From Pseudomonas sp. GCEP-101 (GTDB taxonomy: Bacteria; Pseudomonadota; Gammaproteobacteria; Pseudomonadales; Pseudomonadaceae), in contig NZ_CP104011.1 in NCBI RefSeq assembly GCF_025133575.1, forward strand, positions 1,798,001-1,862,000: a stretch of 64,000 bases of DNA. Direction: 5' to 3'. Position numbers and translations under genes: made by a program. This document shows, piece by piece, positions 26,017-34,913 of this stretch. The notes under the pieces are model-generated. The model saw only the letters and a list, made by a program, of their open reading frames with translations, had not been told where the DNA came from and ran no database searches. Every line of letters starts with the position of its first letter. Position 1 is the first letter of the stretch.

Positions 26017-26810
26017 GACGCCACCTTCAGTCGGATGAATCGGAAGAGTTGGTCGGTGATCAGGCCCAGCAGGCCGATGATGGCGATCGCCAGGAAGATC
26101 ACGTCGACCTGGAAGCCGCGCATGGCCTTGAGGCTGATGTAGCCCAGGCCGCTGGAGGCGGCGACCAGTTCGGCGACCACCAGGTACGTCCAGGCCCAGC
26201 CCATGGTCACACGCAGGGTGTCGAGCACGCCGGGCAGCGAGGCCGGGCCGAGCACGTGGAGGACCACGTCGCGGCGGTTGCAGCCCAGGGTGTAGGAGGC
26301 GTTCACCAGGTCCTTGGCGACGCCGCGGGAGACGTCGGCGATCATCACCAGCTGCTGGAAGAACACCCCGAAGATGATCACGGTGACGCGCTGTTCCAGG
26401 CCGATGCCGATCCACAGGATGAACAGCGGCACGAAGGAGGTCACCGGCAGGTAGCGGATGAAATTCACCAGCGGCTCGAGGAAGGCCTGGACGATGCGGA
26501 AGCTGCCCATCAGCAGGCCCAGCGGCACCGCCACCAGCGAGGAGACGAGGAAGCCGATCATCACCACCTTGACGCTGGCCATCACGTGGGTGGCGAGGGT
26601 GCCGTCGCTGGCCAGGCGCAGGCCGGCGGCAAGCACCGCGTCGGGGGTGGGCAGGAACATCGCCGGCACCACGCCGCCATAGGAAAGCCCGGCCCACAGG
26701 CCGAACACGAGGAGCCAGCACAAGGTGCCGGCGGACCAGACCAGCTTCAACGGCAGGTCGACCTTGGGCGTCAGGCAACGGCTGAGCCAGGATTGCGAAC
26801 GACGAGGCAT
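26004..26810 (-). CDS. ABC importer permease (TauC/SsuC type)
   Basis: 268 residues with six predicted membrane helices and the binding-protein-dependent transport signature around 'NASYTLGCNRRDVVLHVLGPASLPGVLDTLR' (EAA loop region: GxxxxxVxxxVxLP spacing). N-terminus 'PKVDLPLKLVWSAGTLCWLLVFGLWAG' is the first helix. Start at the ATG of 'MPRRSQSW', 55 bases after the binding-protein gene, and its end overlaps the ATPase gene. Substrate not readable from the sequence. Confidence 0.9.
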   Translation of the reverse strand: MPRRSQSWLSRCLTPKVDLPLKLVWSAGTLCWLLVFGLWAGLSYGGVVPAMFLPTPDAVLAAGLRLASDGTLATHVMASVKVVMIGFLVSSLVAVPLGLLMGSFRIVQAFLEPLVNFIRYLPVTSFVPLFILWIGIGLEQRVTVIIFGVFFQQLVMIADVSRGVAKDLVNASYTLGCNRRDVVLHVLGPASLPGVLDTLRVTMGWAWTYLVVAELVAASSGLGYISLKAMRGFQVDVIFLAIAIIGLLGLITDQLFRFIRLKVASWAQ

Positions 26811-26865
26811 CGCGAATTCCTCCAGGCGAGCGGCGCCGGGCCGCCCGCGGGGACAAGAGAGAGGG

Positions 26866-27840
26866 TTACTGGGAGACGAAGCGCGGGTCGACCAGGTCGT
26901 CGTAGCTGACCTCCAGGCGCTTGCCCTGCAGGCCGCTCCAGGTCTCGTTGGCGAGGCGGATCAGGCCCTTGATGTCGCCGGGTTTGCCTGGCGTGCCCAC
27001 CAGCTGCTCGCTCATCGCCTTGTCGTAGAAGCGCACGCCCTTGGCGGCGTCGGCCAGGGCCTTGGGATCGGCGAGGTAGCCACCGACGCCCTTGGCCATG
27101 ATCGCGTAGGCCTCGTCCGGGTGTTCCTGGGTGTACTGCACGGCCTTGTACAGGCCGTTGACCAGGGCCTTCACGTCCTCGGGCTGCTTCTCGATCACGT
27201 CGCAGTTGAGGGCGACCACGTCGACGATCACGCCGGGGGTGGTGGAGCTGTCCACCAACACCTTGCCCTGCTGCTTCTCGCGCACCAGCGAGAGGTGCGG
27301 CTCCCAGGTCACGGCGGCGGGCACGCGGCCGGCGATGAAGGCGCTGGCGGCGTCATCGGCGGTCATGTTCTGCACCTTGATGTCGGCCATGCTCATGCCG
27401 GCGTGCTTGAGCAGGTAGGACAGCCAGAACTGCGAGACGGAGCCCTCGTTCACCGCCACTTCCTGGCCCTTGAGCTGGGCCAGGGAGGTGACGTCCTTGC
27501 CCACCAGCACGCCGTCGCCGCCATGGCTGTCGTCCAGCGCGGCCACAGCCTTGAAGCAGAACTTGGGGCGGTACTTGAGGATTTCGTCGATGGTGGAGGC
27601 GGAGCCGGAAAGCTGGCCGGACGCCTGGGCCGCCATGTACATCGAGGCTTCCTCGATGGTGGTCAGCTGCAGGTCCAGGCCCTGCTCCTTGAAGTAGCCC
27701 AGGTCACGGGCGAGGTACAGGGTGCCGTAACCGACCCAGGTGGTGTGGCCGATGGACAGGGTGCCGGCCTGGGCGCCAGAGACGGCGGCGAGAGCCAGGG
27801 CGGAACACGCGATGGAACGCACGAGCAAGGACTTGATCAT
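26866..27840 (-). CDS. ABC importer substrate-binding protein (NMT1/TauA type)
   Basis: 324 residues from the ATG at 27840 (GGGAGTG upstream), with a signal peptide ending 'VSGAQAG' (about 1-24). The body is a class II binding protein: 'IGHTTWVGYGTLYLARDLGYFKEQGLDL', 'MAAQASGQLSGSASTIDEIL', and 'NMTADDAASAFIAGRVPAAVTWEP'. Such proteins bind taurine, sulfonates, nitrate or pyrimidine precursors. The binding residues are not diagnostic here. First gene of the minus-strand unit binding protein - permease - ATPase - GMC oxidoreductase. Confidence 0.9.
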   Translation of the reverse strand: MIKSLLVRSIACSALALAAVSGAQAGTLSIGHTTWVGYGTLYLARDLGYFKEQGLDLQLTTIEEASMYMAAQASGQLSGSASTIDEILKYRPKFCFKAVAALDDSHGGDGVLVGKDVTSLAQLKGQEVAVNEGSVSQFWLSYLLKHAGMSMADIKVQNMTADDAASAFIAGRVPAAVTWEPHLSLVREKQQGKVLVDSSTTPGVIVDVVALNCDVIEKQPEDVKALVNGLYKAVQYTQEHPDEAYAIMAKGVGGYLADPKALADAAKGVRFYDKAMSEQLVGTPGKPGDIKGLIRLANETWSGLQGKRLEVSYDDLVDPRFVSQ

Positions 27841-28158
27841 GAAGCACTCCCACAGCCGTTTGGCTTTTTTGTTGATGTACTGCGGCAGTGGCCAGGAGGC
27901 CGGTAAAACCGGGACAGGGGCGGCATCGGGCTCTATGGCCCAGCGTCTGAAGGCTTTGTCTCGCACCATGTCTGACGGACCGATGGTGGCCGAAGCGGGA
28001 GGCTCGGAAAATTATTAAATATGTCGTTGCGCCATAAGAAAAAGCTGCCTTGCGGGCGAAATTGCACCAGTCTGGCGCAGGGAATAGCGCGCGCCCGCGC
28101 GGGTTGGTCCGCGCTGCACTATCGTTGATCGCAGCTCTTCTCAAGGAAGTTTTCCAGC
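27841..28158. other. Divergent promoter region
   Basis: 318 bases between the importer unit (minus) and the secreted protein gene (plus). An A/T-rich core (AAAATTATTAAATATG near 28008-28023) is the best promoter candidate in either direction. No repeat, hairpin or small gene is evident. Confidence 0.4.
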
Positions 28159-30549
28159 ATGGTCCTACGCCCGATTCTTACCGCCCTGGCGCTTGCCGTC
28201 GGGCTGTCGCTGCACCCCGCTCCCGCTTTTGCCGCCGATCCGCAGGGCCCCGCCCCCACCGAACTGAAATGGCCGCGGGACTTCGCCCTGGGCGAGCAAC
28301 ACGTGCAGATCTTCCAGCCGCAGATCGAGGGCTGGGACGGCACGCGCATGAGCGGCCGCGCGGCCATCGCCGTGGGCCCGGCGAACGGCGCGCCCACCTA
28401 CGGCGTGGCGCAGTTCTCCGCCGCCGCCGCCATCGACAAGGCCACCGGGCTGGTGCAGCTCACCGACCTGCGCATCGACAAGGTGGACGTGCCGACCGCC
28501 CCGGACAGTGCCGGCACGGTACGCGATGCCCTGGTGGCACGGCTGCCCAAGGACGGCCTGACCGTCTCCCTCGATGAGCTGCAGGCCAGCTACGCGGTGA
28601 ACCAGCAACTGGACCAGCTGCGCCACGTGGAGGTGAAGAACGACCCACCGCAGATCGTCTTCGCCGCGACGCCGACCGTGCTGGTGATGATCGACGGCCA
28701 GCCGAACTGGCAGGCGCTGCCGAGCAGCGATTTCCAGCGCGTGCTCAACAGCCGCGTGCTCATCCTGCGTGACGCCCAGGGCAACCACTACCTCAACGCC
28801 GCCGGCAACTGGTACACGGCGCAAGCCCTGGACGGCAGCTGGCTGGTGCTGAGCCAGCCGCCCAAGGCGCTGCTGCATGCCGAGCAGGTGGCGGAAAAGG
28901 CCGGCCCGGTGGACGCCCTGCTGCCCAAGAGCGGCAAGGCGCCGGGCAAGGCTCCGGCCATCCTGGTGGCGACCCGGCCCACCGAGCTGATCGTCAGCGA
29001 CGGCACCGCGCAGATGCAGCCGGTGGACGGGGTCGCCCTGCTGACGATGCAGAACGCCGACCATGCGGTGTTCGTCGACCCGACCCACAACACCTGGTAT
29101 GTGCTGGTGTCCGGCCGTTGGTTCAGCGGCCCCGGCGAGCAGGGCCCGTGGCAGTACGTCGACGGCAAGGACCTGCCCGCCGATTTTGCGAAGATCTCGC
29201 CCAAGGACCCGAAAGCCAACGTACTGGTGTCGGTGCCCGGCACGCCGCAGGCCAAGGAAGCGGCCATCGCCGCGAGCATCCCGCAGACGGCGTCGGTCTC
29301 GCGCAGCAAGGCGACCATGAGCGTCAGCTACGACGGCGCGCCGAGCTTCCAGCCCATCAGCGGCACCAGCCTGCAATACGCGGTGAACACGCCGACGCCG
29401 GTGATCGAGGTGGCGACCAACCAGTTCTACGCCGTCACCAACGGCGTCTGGTTCGTTGCCCCCAGCCCCACCGGGCCGTGGCAGGTGGCGACCGAAGTGC
29501 CGGCGGCGATCTACGGCATTCCGCCCAGCTCGCCGGTGTACTACGTGACCTACGTGCACATCTACTCGGTCACCCCGCAGACCGTGGTGGTGGGCTACAC
29601 GCCCGGCTATCTCGGCGTGGTGGTGAACAGCGCTGGCACGGTGGTCTACGGCACCGGCTACACCTACCCCGCCTATGTCAGCCAGACCGTCTACTACGGC
29701 TATCCGCCCACCTACGGCTACGGCGCGGGCTTCGCCGTGGGCGCGCTGACCGGCTTCGCCTTCGGCTACGCGGCGGGGGCCTGGTGGGGCTCGCCGGAAC
29801 CCTACTGGGGGCCGTACTGGGGCCCCTATCCGCACGGCGGCTGGAGCTACGCCAACATCAACCAGGCGAACTTCTACGGCCGCTGGGGCCAGGGCACGGT
29901 CAGCCACGCCTATGGCTACAACGGCTGGACCGGCACCCAGTGGCAGGGCAGCTCGGCGGTGGGCTACAACCCGCGCACCGGCACGCACTTCCAGGGCACG
30001 CAGGGCGCGGCATTCAACCCCTACAGCGAGAACGTCGCCGCCGGCCGGCGCGGCTCGTTCGCCAATGCCTCCACCGGCATTTCCGGGGCCGGCCGCAGCG
30101 GCGTGGCGGCCCATACCGACAGCGGTGACTTCGTCGCCGGCCGCCAGGTCGCCACCCACAACGCCCAGACCGGCCGCACCACCGTGGCCGAACGCGGCGT
30201 GTCCGGCGACGTGGACGACGGCCGCGGCAGCTACGACCACGACAGCCGCGGTGTATCCTACAACCGCCGCACCGGCAACGCCGTGGCCTGGAAGAACGGC
30301 GACGTCTACGCCGGGCACGACGGCAACGTCTACCAGCACACCGACAGCGGCTGGCAACAGCACACCGACAACGGCTGGCAACCGGTGCAGCCCAACCAGA
30401 GCAACGTCCGTAACCAGCTGGAGCAGCAGTACCAGTCCCGCCAGCTCGGCCAGCAGCGCTTCCACCAGACCCAGCGGCAATGGGGCGGCGGCGGCTTCGG
30501 TGGCGGGCATTTCGGCGGTGGTCACTTTGGCGGCGGCTTGCGGCGCTGA
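28159..30549 (+). CDS. Large secreted Tyr/Gly-rich protein ('carbohydrate-binding family V/XII' type)
   Basis: 796 residues. Signal peptide 1-26 ('PAPAFAA'). Residues 27-430 carry several beta modules with recurring 'NxWYxxxxGxWFxxxxxxGPW' patterns (about 215, 320 and 425), reminiscent of surface or carbohydrate-contact modules. Residues about 450-570 are rich in Tyr/Gly/Pro, with a Gly/Ala-rich hydrophobic stretch ('GFAVGALTGFAFGYAAGAWWG'). The C-terminal third has collagen-like or TIP-like repeats ('GRTTVAERGVSGD') and the end is a GGGHFGGGHFGG tail, a possible metal-binding tail. Relatives in Pseudomonas are commonly named carbohydrate-binding family V/XII, but no function is established. 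Single gene; a hairpin (30563-30593) follows it. Confidence 0.75.
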   Translation: MVLRPILTALALAVGLSLHPAPAFAADPQGPAPTELKWPRDFALGEQHVQIFQPQIEGWDGTRMSGRAAIAVGPANGAPTYGVAQFSAAAAIDKATGLVQLTDLRIDKVDVPTAPDSAGTVRDALVARLPKDGLTVSLDELQASYAVNQQLDQLRHVEVKNDPPQIVFAATPTVLVMIDGQPNWQALPSSDFQRVLNSRVLILRDAQGNHYLNAAGNWYTAQALDGSWLVLSQPPKALLHAEQVAEKAGPVDALLPKSGKAPGKAPAILVATRPTELIVSDGTAQMQPVDGVALLTMQNADHAVFVDPTHNTWYVLVSGRWFSGPGEQGPWQYVDGKDLPADFAKISPKDPKANVLVSVPGTPQAKEAAIAASIPQTASVSRSKATMSVSYDGAPSFQPISGTSLQYAVNTPTPVIEVATNQFYAVTNGVWFVAPSPTGPWQVATEVPAAIYGIPPSSPVYYVTYVHIYSVTPQTVVVGYTPGYLGVVVNSAGTVVYGTGYTYPAYVSQTVYYGYPPTYGYGAGFAVGALTGFAFGYAAGAWWGSPEPYWGPYWGPYPHGGWSYANINQANFYGRWGQGTVSHAYGYNGWTGTQWQGSSAVGYNPRTGTHFQGTQGAAFNPYSENVAAGRRGSFANASTGISGAGRSGVAAHTDSGDFVAGRQVATHNAQTGRTTVAERGVSGDVDDGRGSYDHDSRGVSYNRRTGNAVAWKNGDVYAGHDGNVYQHTDSGWQQHTDNGWQPVQPNQSNVRNQLEQQYQSRQLGQQRFHQTQRQWGGGGFGGGHFGGGHFGGGLRR

Positions 30550-30688
30550 CCCTGTGGGCAAGGTTTTCCACAACTCCTGCGGCTGTGGAAAACTTCCGCT
30601 GGCGGGTTGAGAAACTTATCCACACGCCTTGCCCTTCCCCGAGCGCCCTCGGCAAGATGCCCCGATCAACCACTATCGCGGGGTCGCC

Positions 30689-31603
30689 GTGACCGCTCTG
30701 TTCCAGGCCCTCTGGCCGTTGTTCGCGCTGATCGTCGGCGGCTTCGTGCTGCGCCGCAAAGGTTTCCCCGGCGAGGCCTTCTGGCCGGCGGCGGAGCGGC
30801 TCAACTACTTCATCCTGTTCCCCGCACTGCTCGCCAGCAGCCTGGCCAGCGCCCCGCTGAACGACCCCGGCCTGGCCCGGCAGGCGCTGGCGGTGGTGCT
30901 GGGCCTGGGCATCGCCTGGGTCGCCCTGCTGCTGGTCAAGCGCCTGCGCGGCTGGAATGCCGCGCGCTTCGGTGCGATCGCCCAGGGCGTGTTGCGTTTC
31001 AATACGTACCTGGGGCTCGCCGCCGTTGGCAGCCTGTACGGCAAGCCGGGGCTGACCCTGGCCGCGCTGATGCTGGCGCTGATGGTGCCGACGGTGAACG
31101 TGATGTCGGTGTGGGCGCTGACCGCCGAACGGGGCATCAGTCTGCGCTCGCTCTTGCTACCCATCGTGAAGAACCCGCTGATCCTCGCCTGCGTGGCGGG
31201 CGCGCTGCTCAACGTCACGGGCATCGGCCTGCCCGGCGGCAGCGACCGGCTGTTCAACCTGCTCGCCGTGGCCAGCCTGCCGCTGGGCCTGCTGTGCGTG
31301 GGCGCAGCGCTGCAGCCGCAGGAGCTGCGCGCGGAAGCCTCGGCGCTGGGCTGGAACTGCGCGATCCGCCTGCTGGCCATGCCATTGCTGGCGTTCGCCA
31401 TCGCCCGTCTGCTGGCCCTGCCGACGCTGGAGAGCGCGTTGCTGGTGATGTTCTTCGCCCTGCCCACCGCCCCGACCGCCTACGTACTGACCCGCCAGCT
31501 GGGCGGCGAAAGTGGCCTGATGGCGGGGATCATCACCCTGCAGACGCTGCTGGCCGGCGCCAGCCTGCTGCTGGTGATGGGGCTGATTCAGGCCTCCGTC
31601 TGA
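30689..31603 (+). CDS. AEC family (auxin efflux carrier-like) transporter
   Basis: 304 residues from a GTG at 30689. Ten hydrophobic segments in two halves of five, as in AEC carriers: N-terminal 'ALFQALWPLFALIVGGFVLRRKGF', 'LNYFILFPALLASSLA', and C-terminal 'MFFALPTAPTAYVLTRQLGGESGLMAGIITLQTLLA', the typical AEC end. Likely a permease for a small organic acid; substrate unknown. An ORF extended to 30629 (CTG/ATG context in a repeat-poor gap) is possible but the first 20 residues are unlike the family. Confidence 0.85.
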   Translation: MTALFQALWPLFALIVGGFVLRRKGFPGEAFWPAAERLNYFILFPALLASSLASAPLNDPGLARQALAVVLGLGIAWVALLLVKRLRGWNAARFGAIAQGVLRFNTYLGLAAVGSLYGKPGLTLAALMLALMVPTVNVMSVWALTAERGISLRSLLLPIVKNPLILACVAGALLNVTGIGLPGGSDRLFNLLAVASLPLGLLCVGAALQPQELRAEASALGWNCAIRLLAMPLLAFAIARLLALPTLESALLVMFFALPTAPTAYVLTRQLGGESGLMAGIITLQTLLAGASLLLVMGLIQASV

Positions 31604-31610
31604 AGAAAGA

Positions 31611-31850
31611 CGGCACATAGGAGCAACGGTCTTCTTCCGGGAGTCCGTGCCGATGCATCCCCCTCCCTCGGCTTTGGGGTCCTGCGTCGCTCTACCTCCT
31701 GCATCCATGCAGTCGTCTCCCTCAGGGAGAGGGAGCAGTTCGAGCCGCCTGACGCCGAGGTTTCATCCTGCGCCGAACGGTCCCCTCTCCCCCTGGGGAG
31801 AGGGTTAGGGTGAGGGCCAGCCCGAGCGCAGAGATATCTCGCAGGAGCGG
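31611..31850 (-). repeat. Composite intergenic repeat, copy 3 (inverted)
   Basis: Begins with ATAGGAGCAACGGTCTT, the complement of the AAAGACAGTTGCTCCTA end of copy 2, and contains two CCCTCTCC...GGAGAGGG pairs in reverse order, ending near GCAGGAGCGG. More diverged than copies 1 and 2. Confidence 0.5.
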
Positions 31851-32013
31851 ACGTTGTCCGCCACAGGTCCACAACGCGCCGGAAGCCATCGCGGACGGAG
31901 TCCGCTCCTACGCAAGCTGCCGGAATCGCACGGACCTGTAGGAGCGGGCCGCGCCCGCGATCCGTATGCAGGCCGCCGGCATGGCCAGCGTTCGCGGGCA
32001 TGGCCCGCTCCTA
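31841..32013. repeat. Cluster of four GTAGGAGCGG-type REPs
   Basis: Units at 31841-31862, 31888-31912, 31938-31961 and 31991-32013 in alternating orientation. Together with the composite repeat they fill most of the 640-base gap 31604-32243; the last 200 bases before the citrate transporter gene show no clear repeat and should hold its promoter. Confidence 0.65.
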
Positions 32014-32243
32014 CAAAAACCGTCGGATCAGCGGGAATTCCTGCGAAAGCCTGTTGAAAGCTTGACCCCCTAGCATCGCCGCCTCGGTCCTCCCGGCCGG
32101 ACCTGCCTTCGCGCAGCGTACAAAAACAACAATCGGTGATCGCCCATGCCCCGCTTCCTGTCCCTGTCCGCCCCGACTCCGTCGGCACCGCGCGTACTTA
32201 TCCACAGCCCCTGCTGAACCCGCGCCGACCCGGAGTTATCCCC

Positions 32244-33548
32244 ATGCTGACTTTCCTCGCCTTCGCCATGGTGGCGACCTTCATGTTCCTGATCATGACC
32301 AAGCGGCTCTCGGCGCTGATCGCGCTGATCCTGGTCCCGATCGCCTTCGCCCTGCTCGGCGGCTTCGCCAAGGGCCTGGGGCCGATGATGCTGGACGGCA
32401 TCCGCACCCTGGCGCCCACCGGCGTGATGCTGATGTTCGCCATTCTCTACTTCGCCATCATGATCGACTCCGGGCTGTTCGACCCGGCGGTACGGCGCAT
32501 CCTGCGCCTGGTGAAGGGCGACCCGCTGAAGGTGTCGATGGGCACCGCCGCGCTGGCGATGATCGTCTCGCTGGATGGCGACGGCTCGACCACCTACATG
32601 ATCTGCGTCGCCGCCGTGCTGCCGCTGTACAGCCGCCTGGGCATGAGCCCGCTGCTGATGGCGTGCCTGATCATGCTCTCCAGCGGCGTGCTGAACATGA
32701 CCCCCTGGGGCGGCCCCACCGCCCGCGCGGCCAGCGCGTTGCACGTAGACCCGGCGGACATCTTCGTGCCGATGATCCCGGCCATGCTCGCCGGCATCGC
32801 CGCGATCTTCGCCCTCGCCTGGGTCTACGGCAAACGCGAGCGCGCGCGCCTGGGCGAGCTGCATCTGCCCACCGACCACGAGACCATGGCCGAGGTCAGC
32901 GTCTCGCAATATCCCGACGCCCGCCGGCCGAAGCTGCTGTGGTTCAACGCCGTGCTCACGGTGATCCTCATGGGCACCCTGATCGGCGGCCTGCTGCCGA
33001 TGCCGGTTCTCTTCATGATCGCCTTCGGCATCGCGATGATCGTGAACTATCCCTGCATCATCGAGCAGAAGAAGCGTGTCGGTGCCCATGCCGAGAACGT
33101 CCTGGCGGTGGTCTCGCTGATCTTCGCCGCCGGCGTCTTCACCGGCATTCTTTCCGGAACGGGCATGGTCGAAGCCATGTCGAAAAGCCTGTTGGCGGTG
33201 ATTCCGCCGGCACTGGGGCCCTACCTGGCGACCATCACGGCGCTGGTGAGCATGCCGTTCACCTTCTTCATGTCGAACGACGCTTTCTACTACGGCGTGC
33301 TCCCGGTACTCTCCCAGGCCGCCGCGCAGTACGGCATCACCCCGGTGGAAATGGCCCGCGCCTCCATCGTCGGCCAGCCGGTGCACCTGCTCAGCCCACT
33401 GGTGCCGTCCACCTACCTGCTGGTGGGGCTGGCCAAGGTGGACTTCGGCGACCACCAGCGCTTCACCCTCAAGTGGGCCGTGCTGGTGTGCCTGGCGATC
33501 CTCGCCGCGGCCTTGCTGCTGGGCCTGTTCCCTCTCTTTAACGACTGA
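32244..33548 (+). CDS. CitMHS family citrate (metal-citrate) transporter
   Basis: 434 residues from the ATG at 32244 (CGGAG upstream). Twelve or so hydrophobic helices; family landmarks include 'SLDGDGSTTYMICVAAVLPLY', 'LNMTPWGGPTARAASAL', 'GTGMVEAMSKSLL' and 'FFMSNDAFYYGVLPVL'. CitMHS carriers import citrate complexed with Mg2+ or Ca2+ together with protons. A longer frame from 32136 adds a hydrophilic stretch rich in Pro/Arg that is not family-like. The terC-like gene follows after 17 bases, suggesting a shared transcript. Confidence 0.9.
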   Translation: MLTFLAFAMVATFMFLIMTKRLSALIALILVPIAFALLGGFAKGLGPMMLDGIRTLAPTGVMLMFAILYFAIMIDSGLFDPAVRRILRLVKGDPLKVSMGTAALAMIVSLDGDGSTTYMICVAAVLPLYSRLGMSPLLMACLIMLSSGVLNMTPWGGPTARAASALHVDPADIFVPMIPAMLAGIAAIFALAWVYGKRERARLGELHLPTDHETMAEVSVSQYPDARRPKLLWFNAVLTVILMGTLIGGLLPMPVLFMIAFGIAMIVNYPCIIEQKKRVGAHAENVLAVVSLIFAAGVFTGILSGTGMVEAMSKSLLAVIPPALGPYLATITALVSMPFTFFMSNDAFYYGVLPVLSQAAAQYGITPVEMARASIVGQPVHLLSPLVPSTYLLVGLAKVDFGDHQRFTLKWAVLVCLAILAAALLLGLFPLFND

Positions 33549-33565
33549 CTTCGAGTACCGCTCAC

Positions 33566-34324
33566 ATGGATTGGCTGACCAGCCCCGAAATCTGGATTGC
33601 GTTCTTCACCCTGACTGCCCTGGAGATCGTCCTGGGCATCGACAACATCATCATGATTTCCATCCTGGTCGGCCGCATGCCCAAGCACATGCAGCCGCGC
33701 ACGCGCTTCTTCGGGCTGGCGCTGGCGATGGTCACGCGCATCCTGCTGCTGCTCTCGATCACCTGGGTGATGCGCCTGACCGCGGACCTGTTCCACGTGT
33801 TCGAGCAGGGCATTTCCGGGCGCGACCTGATCCTGTTCTTCGGCGGCCTGTTCCTCCTGTGGAAAAGCAGCACCGAGATCTATCACGGCCTGGAAGGCGA
33901 GGACGAAGCCGAGGGCGAGCCGAAGAGCGTGATGGGCGGTTTCATCGGCACCATCATCCAGATCGCCATCATCGACATCGTGTTCTCCCTGGACTCGGTG
34001 ATCACCGCCGTGGGCATGGTGTCCAACGTGCCGGTGATGGTCGCGGCCATCGTCGTCGCGGTGCTGGTGATGATGCTGGCGGCCGGCGCCATCAGCGACT
34101 TCATCGACAAGCACCCGTCGCTGAAGATGCTGGCGCTGTCGTTCCTCATCGTGGTCGGCACGGTGCTGATCGCCGAGGCCTTCGAAGTCCACGTGCCCAA
34201 GGGCTACGTCTACTTCGCCATGGCCTTCTCGCTGGCGGTGGAAGCGCTGAACATCCGCATGCGCACCGCGCGCGGCAAAAAGGAAGACCCGGTGAAGCTG
34301 CGCAAGGACATCCCGGGCCAATAG
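33566..34324 (+). CDS. TerC family integral membrane protein
   Basis: 252 residues, seven or so membrane helices with the TerC acidic motifs: 'LEIVLGIDNIIMISILVGR' and 'IDIVFSLDSVITAVGM', each with the conserved Asp in the membrane. TerC/Alx proteins are linked to manganese homeostasis and tellurite resistance; the family member here is unspecific. It follows the citrate transporter by 17 bases, fitting a metal-related pair. The stop is followed by a good terminator. Confidence 0.9.
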   Translation: MDWLTSPEIWIAFFTLTALEIVLGIDNIIMISILVGRMPKHMQPRTRFFGLALAMVTRILLLLSITWVMRLTADLFHVFEQGISGRDLILFFGGLFLLWKSSTEIYHGLEGEDEAEGEPKSVMGGFIGTIIQIAIIDIVFSLDSVITAVGMVSNVPVMVAAIVVAVLVMMLAAGAISDFIDKHPSLKMLALSFLIVVGTVLIAEAFEVHVPKGYVYFAMAFSLAVEALNIRMRTARGKKEDPVKLRKDIPGQ

Positions 34325-34367
34325 GCCAGGCACGCTGTCCACAGGAGTGATCCACAGGGCCGTGGAA

Positions 34368-34393
34368 AAACCGGGCTATCCACAGCCCGGTTT
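34368..34393. terminator. Bidirectional terminator between terC and the LEA2 gene
   Basis: AAACCGGGCT - ATCCAC - AGCCCGGTTT, a perfect 10-bp stem. On the minus strand it is followed by more T (CCGGTTTTTCC), so it serves the LEA2 gene best; on the plus strand it is followed by ATT. Confidence 0.7.
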
Positions 34394-34395
34394 AT

Positions 34396-34896
34396 TCACA
34401 GGCGGCTTTTCCCCGCAGCGCCGTCAGGGCGGGTGACCGGCTCCGGCCAGTTCAGCACGCCCTTGTCGTTGAAGCGCACGGTGCCGAACAGCCCGCCGGC
34501 CAGCTTGCCATTGATCTCGTAGGGCATGCCCTGCCGCGGCGCGCCGCCGGACAGCCCCCAGGCCTGGCGGAAGGCGGAGAACGCCGAAATGCTCACCGGC
34601 ACGCTGATCACTTTCTCGCCAAAGCGCGGCACCTGCCCGCTGGCGTCGCTCACCCCGCTGGCCAGCGGCTGGCCATTGACCGACAGGTCCAGGGCGATGC
34701 CGTTGTAGTCGATGGCCTGGTCGTTGGGGTTCTGCACCCGCAGCTTCACCGTGAAGCGCGCCTCCATGCCCTGGCCCGTGGCCGGCTCCAGGCCGACCAG
34801 ATCGATGCGCAGCGGGTCGCGTGTACCGAACAGGCTGCTGCAGGCGCCCAGCGCCAGCAGCAGGGTCATCAGGGCAATACGGCGGGCAATTGCCAT
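34396..34896 (-). CDS. LEA2 / WHy-domain lipoprotein
   Basis: 166 residues. Lipoprotein signal ending ALGAC (Cys 19). The mature protein is an LEA type 2 (water stress and hypersensitive response) beta-sandwich: 'RFTVKLRVQNPNDQAIDYNGIALDLSVNG' spacing and 'VPVSISAFSAF'. Such proteins are periplasmic or outer-membrane lipoproteins of unknown function, often linked to desiccation or osmotic stress. It starts 17 bases after the sugar dehydrogenase stop and ends next to a terminator, so the two form one minus-strand unit. Confidence 0.82.
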   Translation of the reverse strand: MAIARRIALMTLLLALGACSSLFGTRDPLRIDLVGLEPATGQGMEARFTVKLRVQNPNDQAIDYNGIALDLSVNGQPLASGVSDASGQVPRFGEKVISVPVSISAFSAFRQAWGLSGGAPRQGMPYEINGKLAGGLFGTVRFNDKGVLNWPEPVTRPDGAAGKSRL

Positions 34897-34913
34897 GCTC
34901 TCTCCTTATCCAT

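Noticed and set aside
25183..26856. 557-codon frame that would fuse the ABC ATPase to an upstream part
   Set aside because: The upstream part is out of frame with the real permease gene and has an Arg/Pro-rich composition; the ATPase starts at 26016.
28165..30573. 802-codon minus-strand frame opposite the secreted protein gene
   Set aside because: Shadow of a GC-rich gene; no signal peptide or domain, whereas the plus frame has both.
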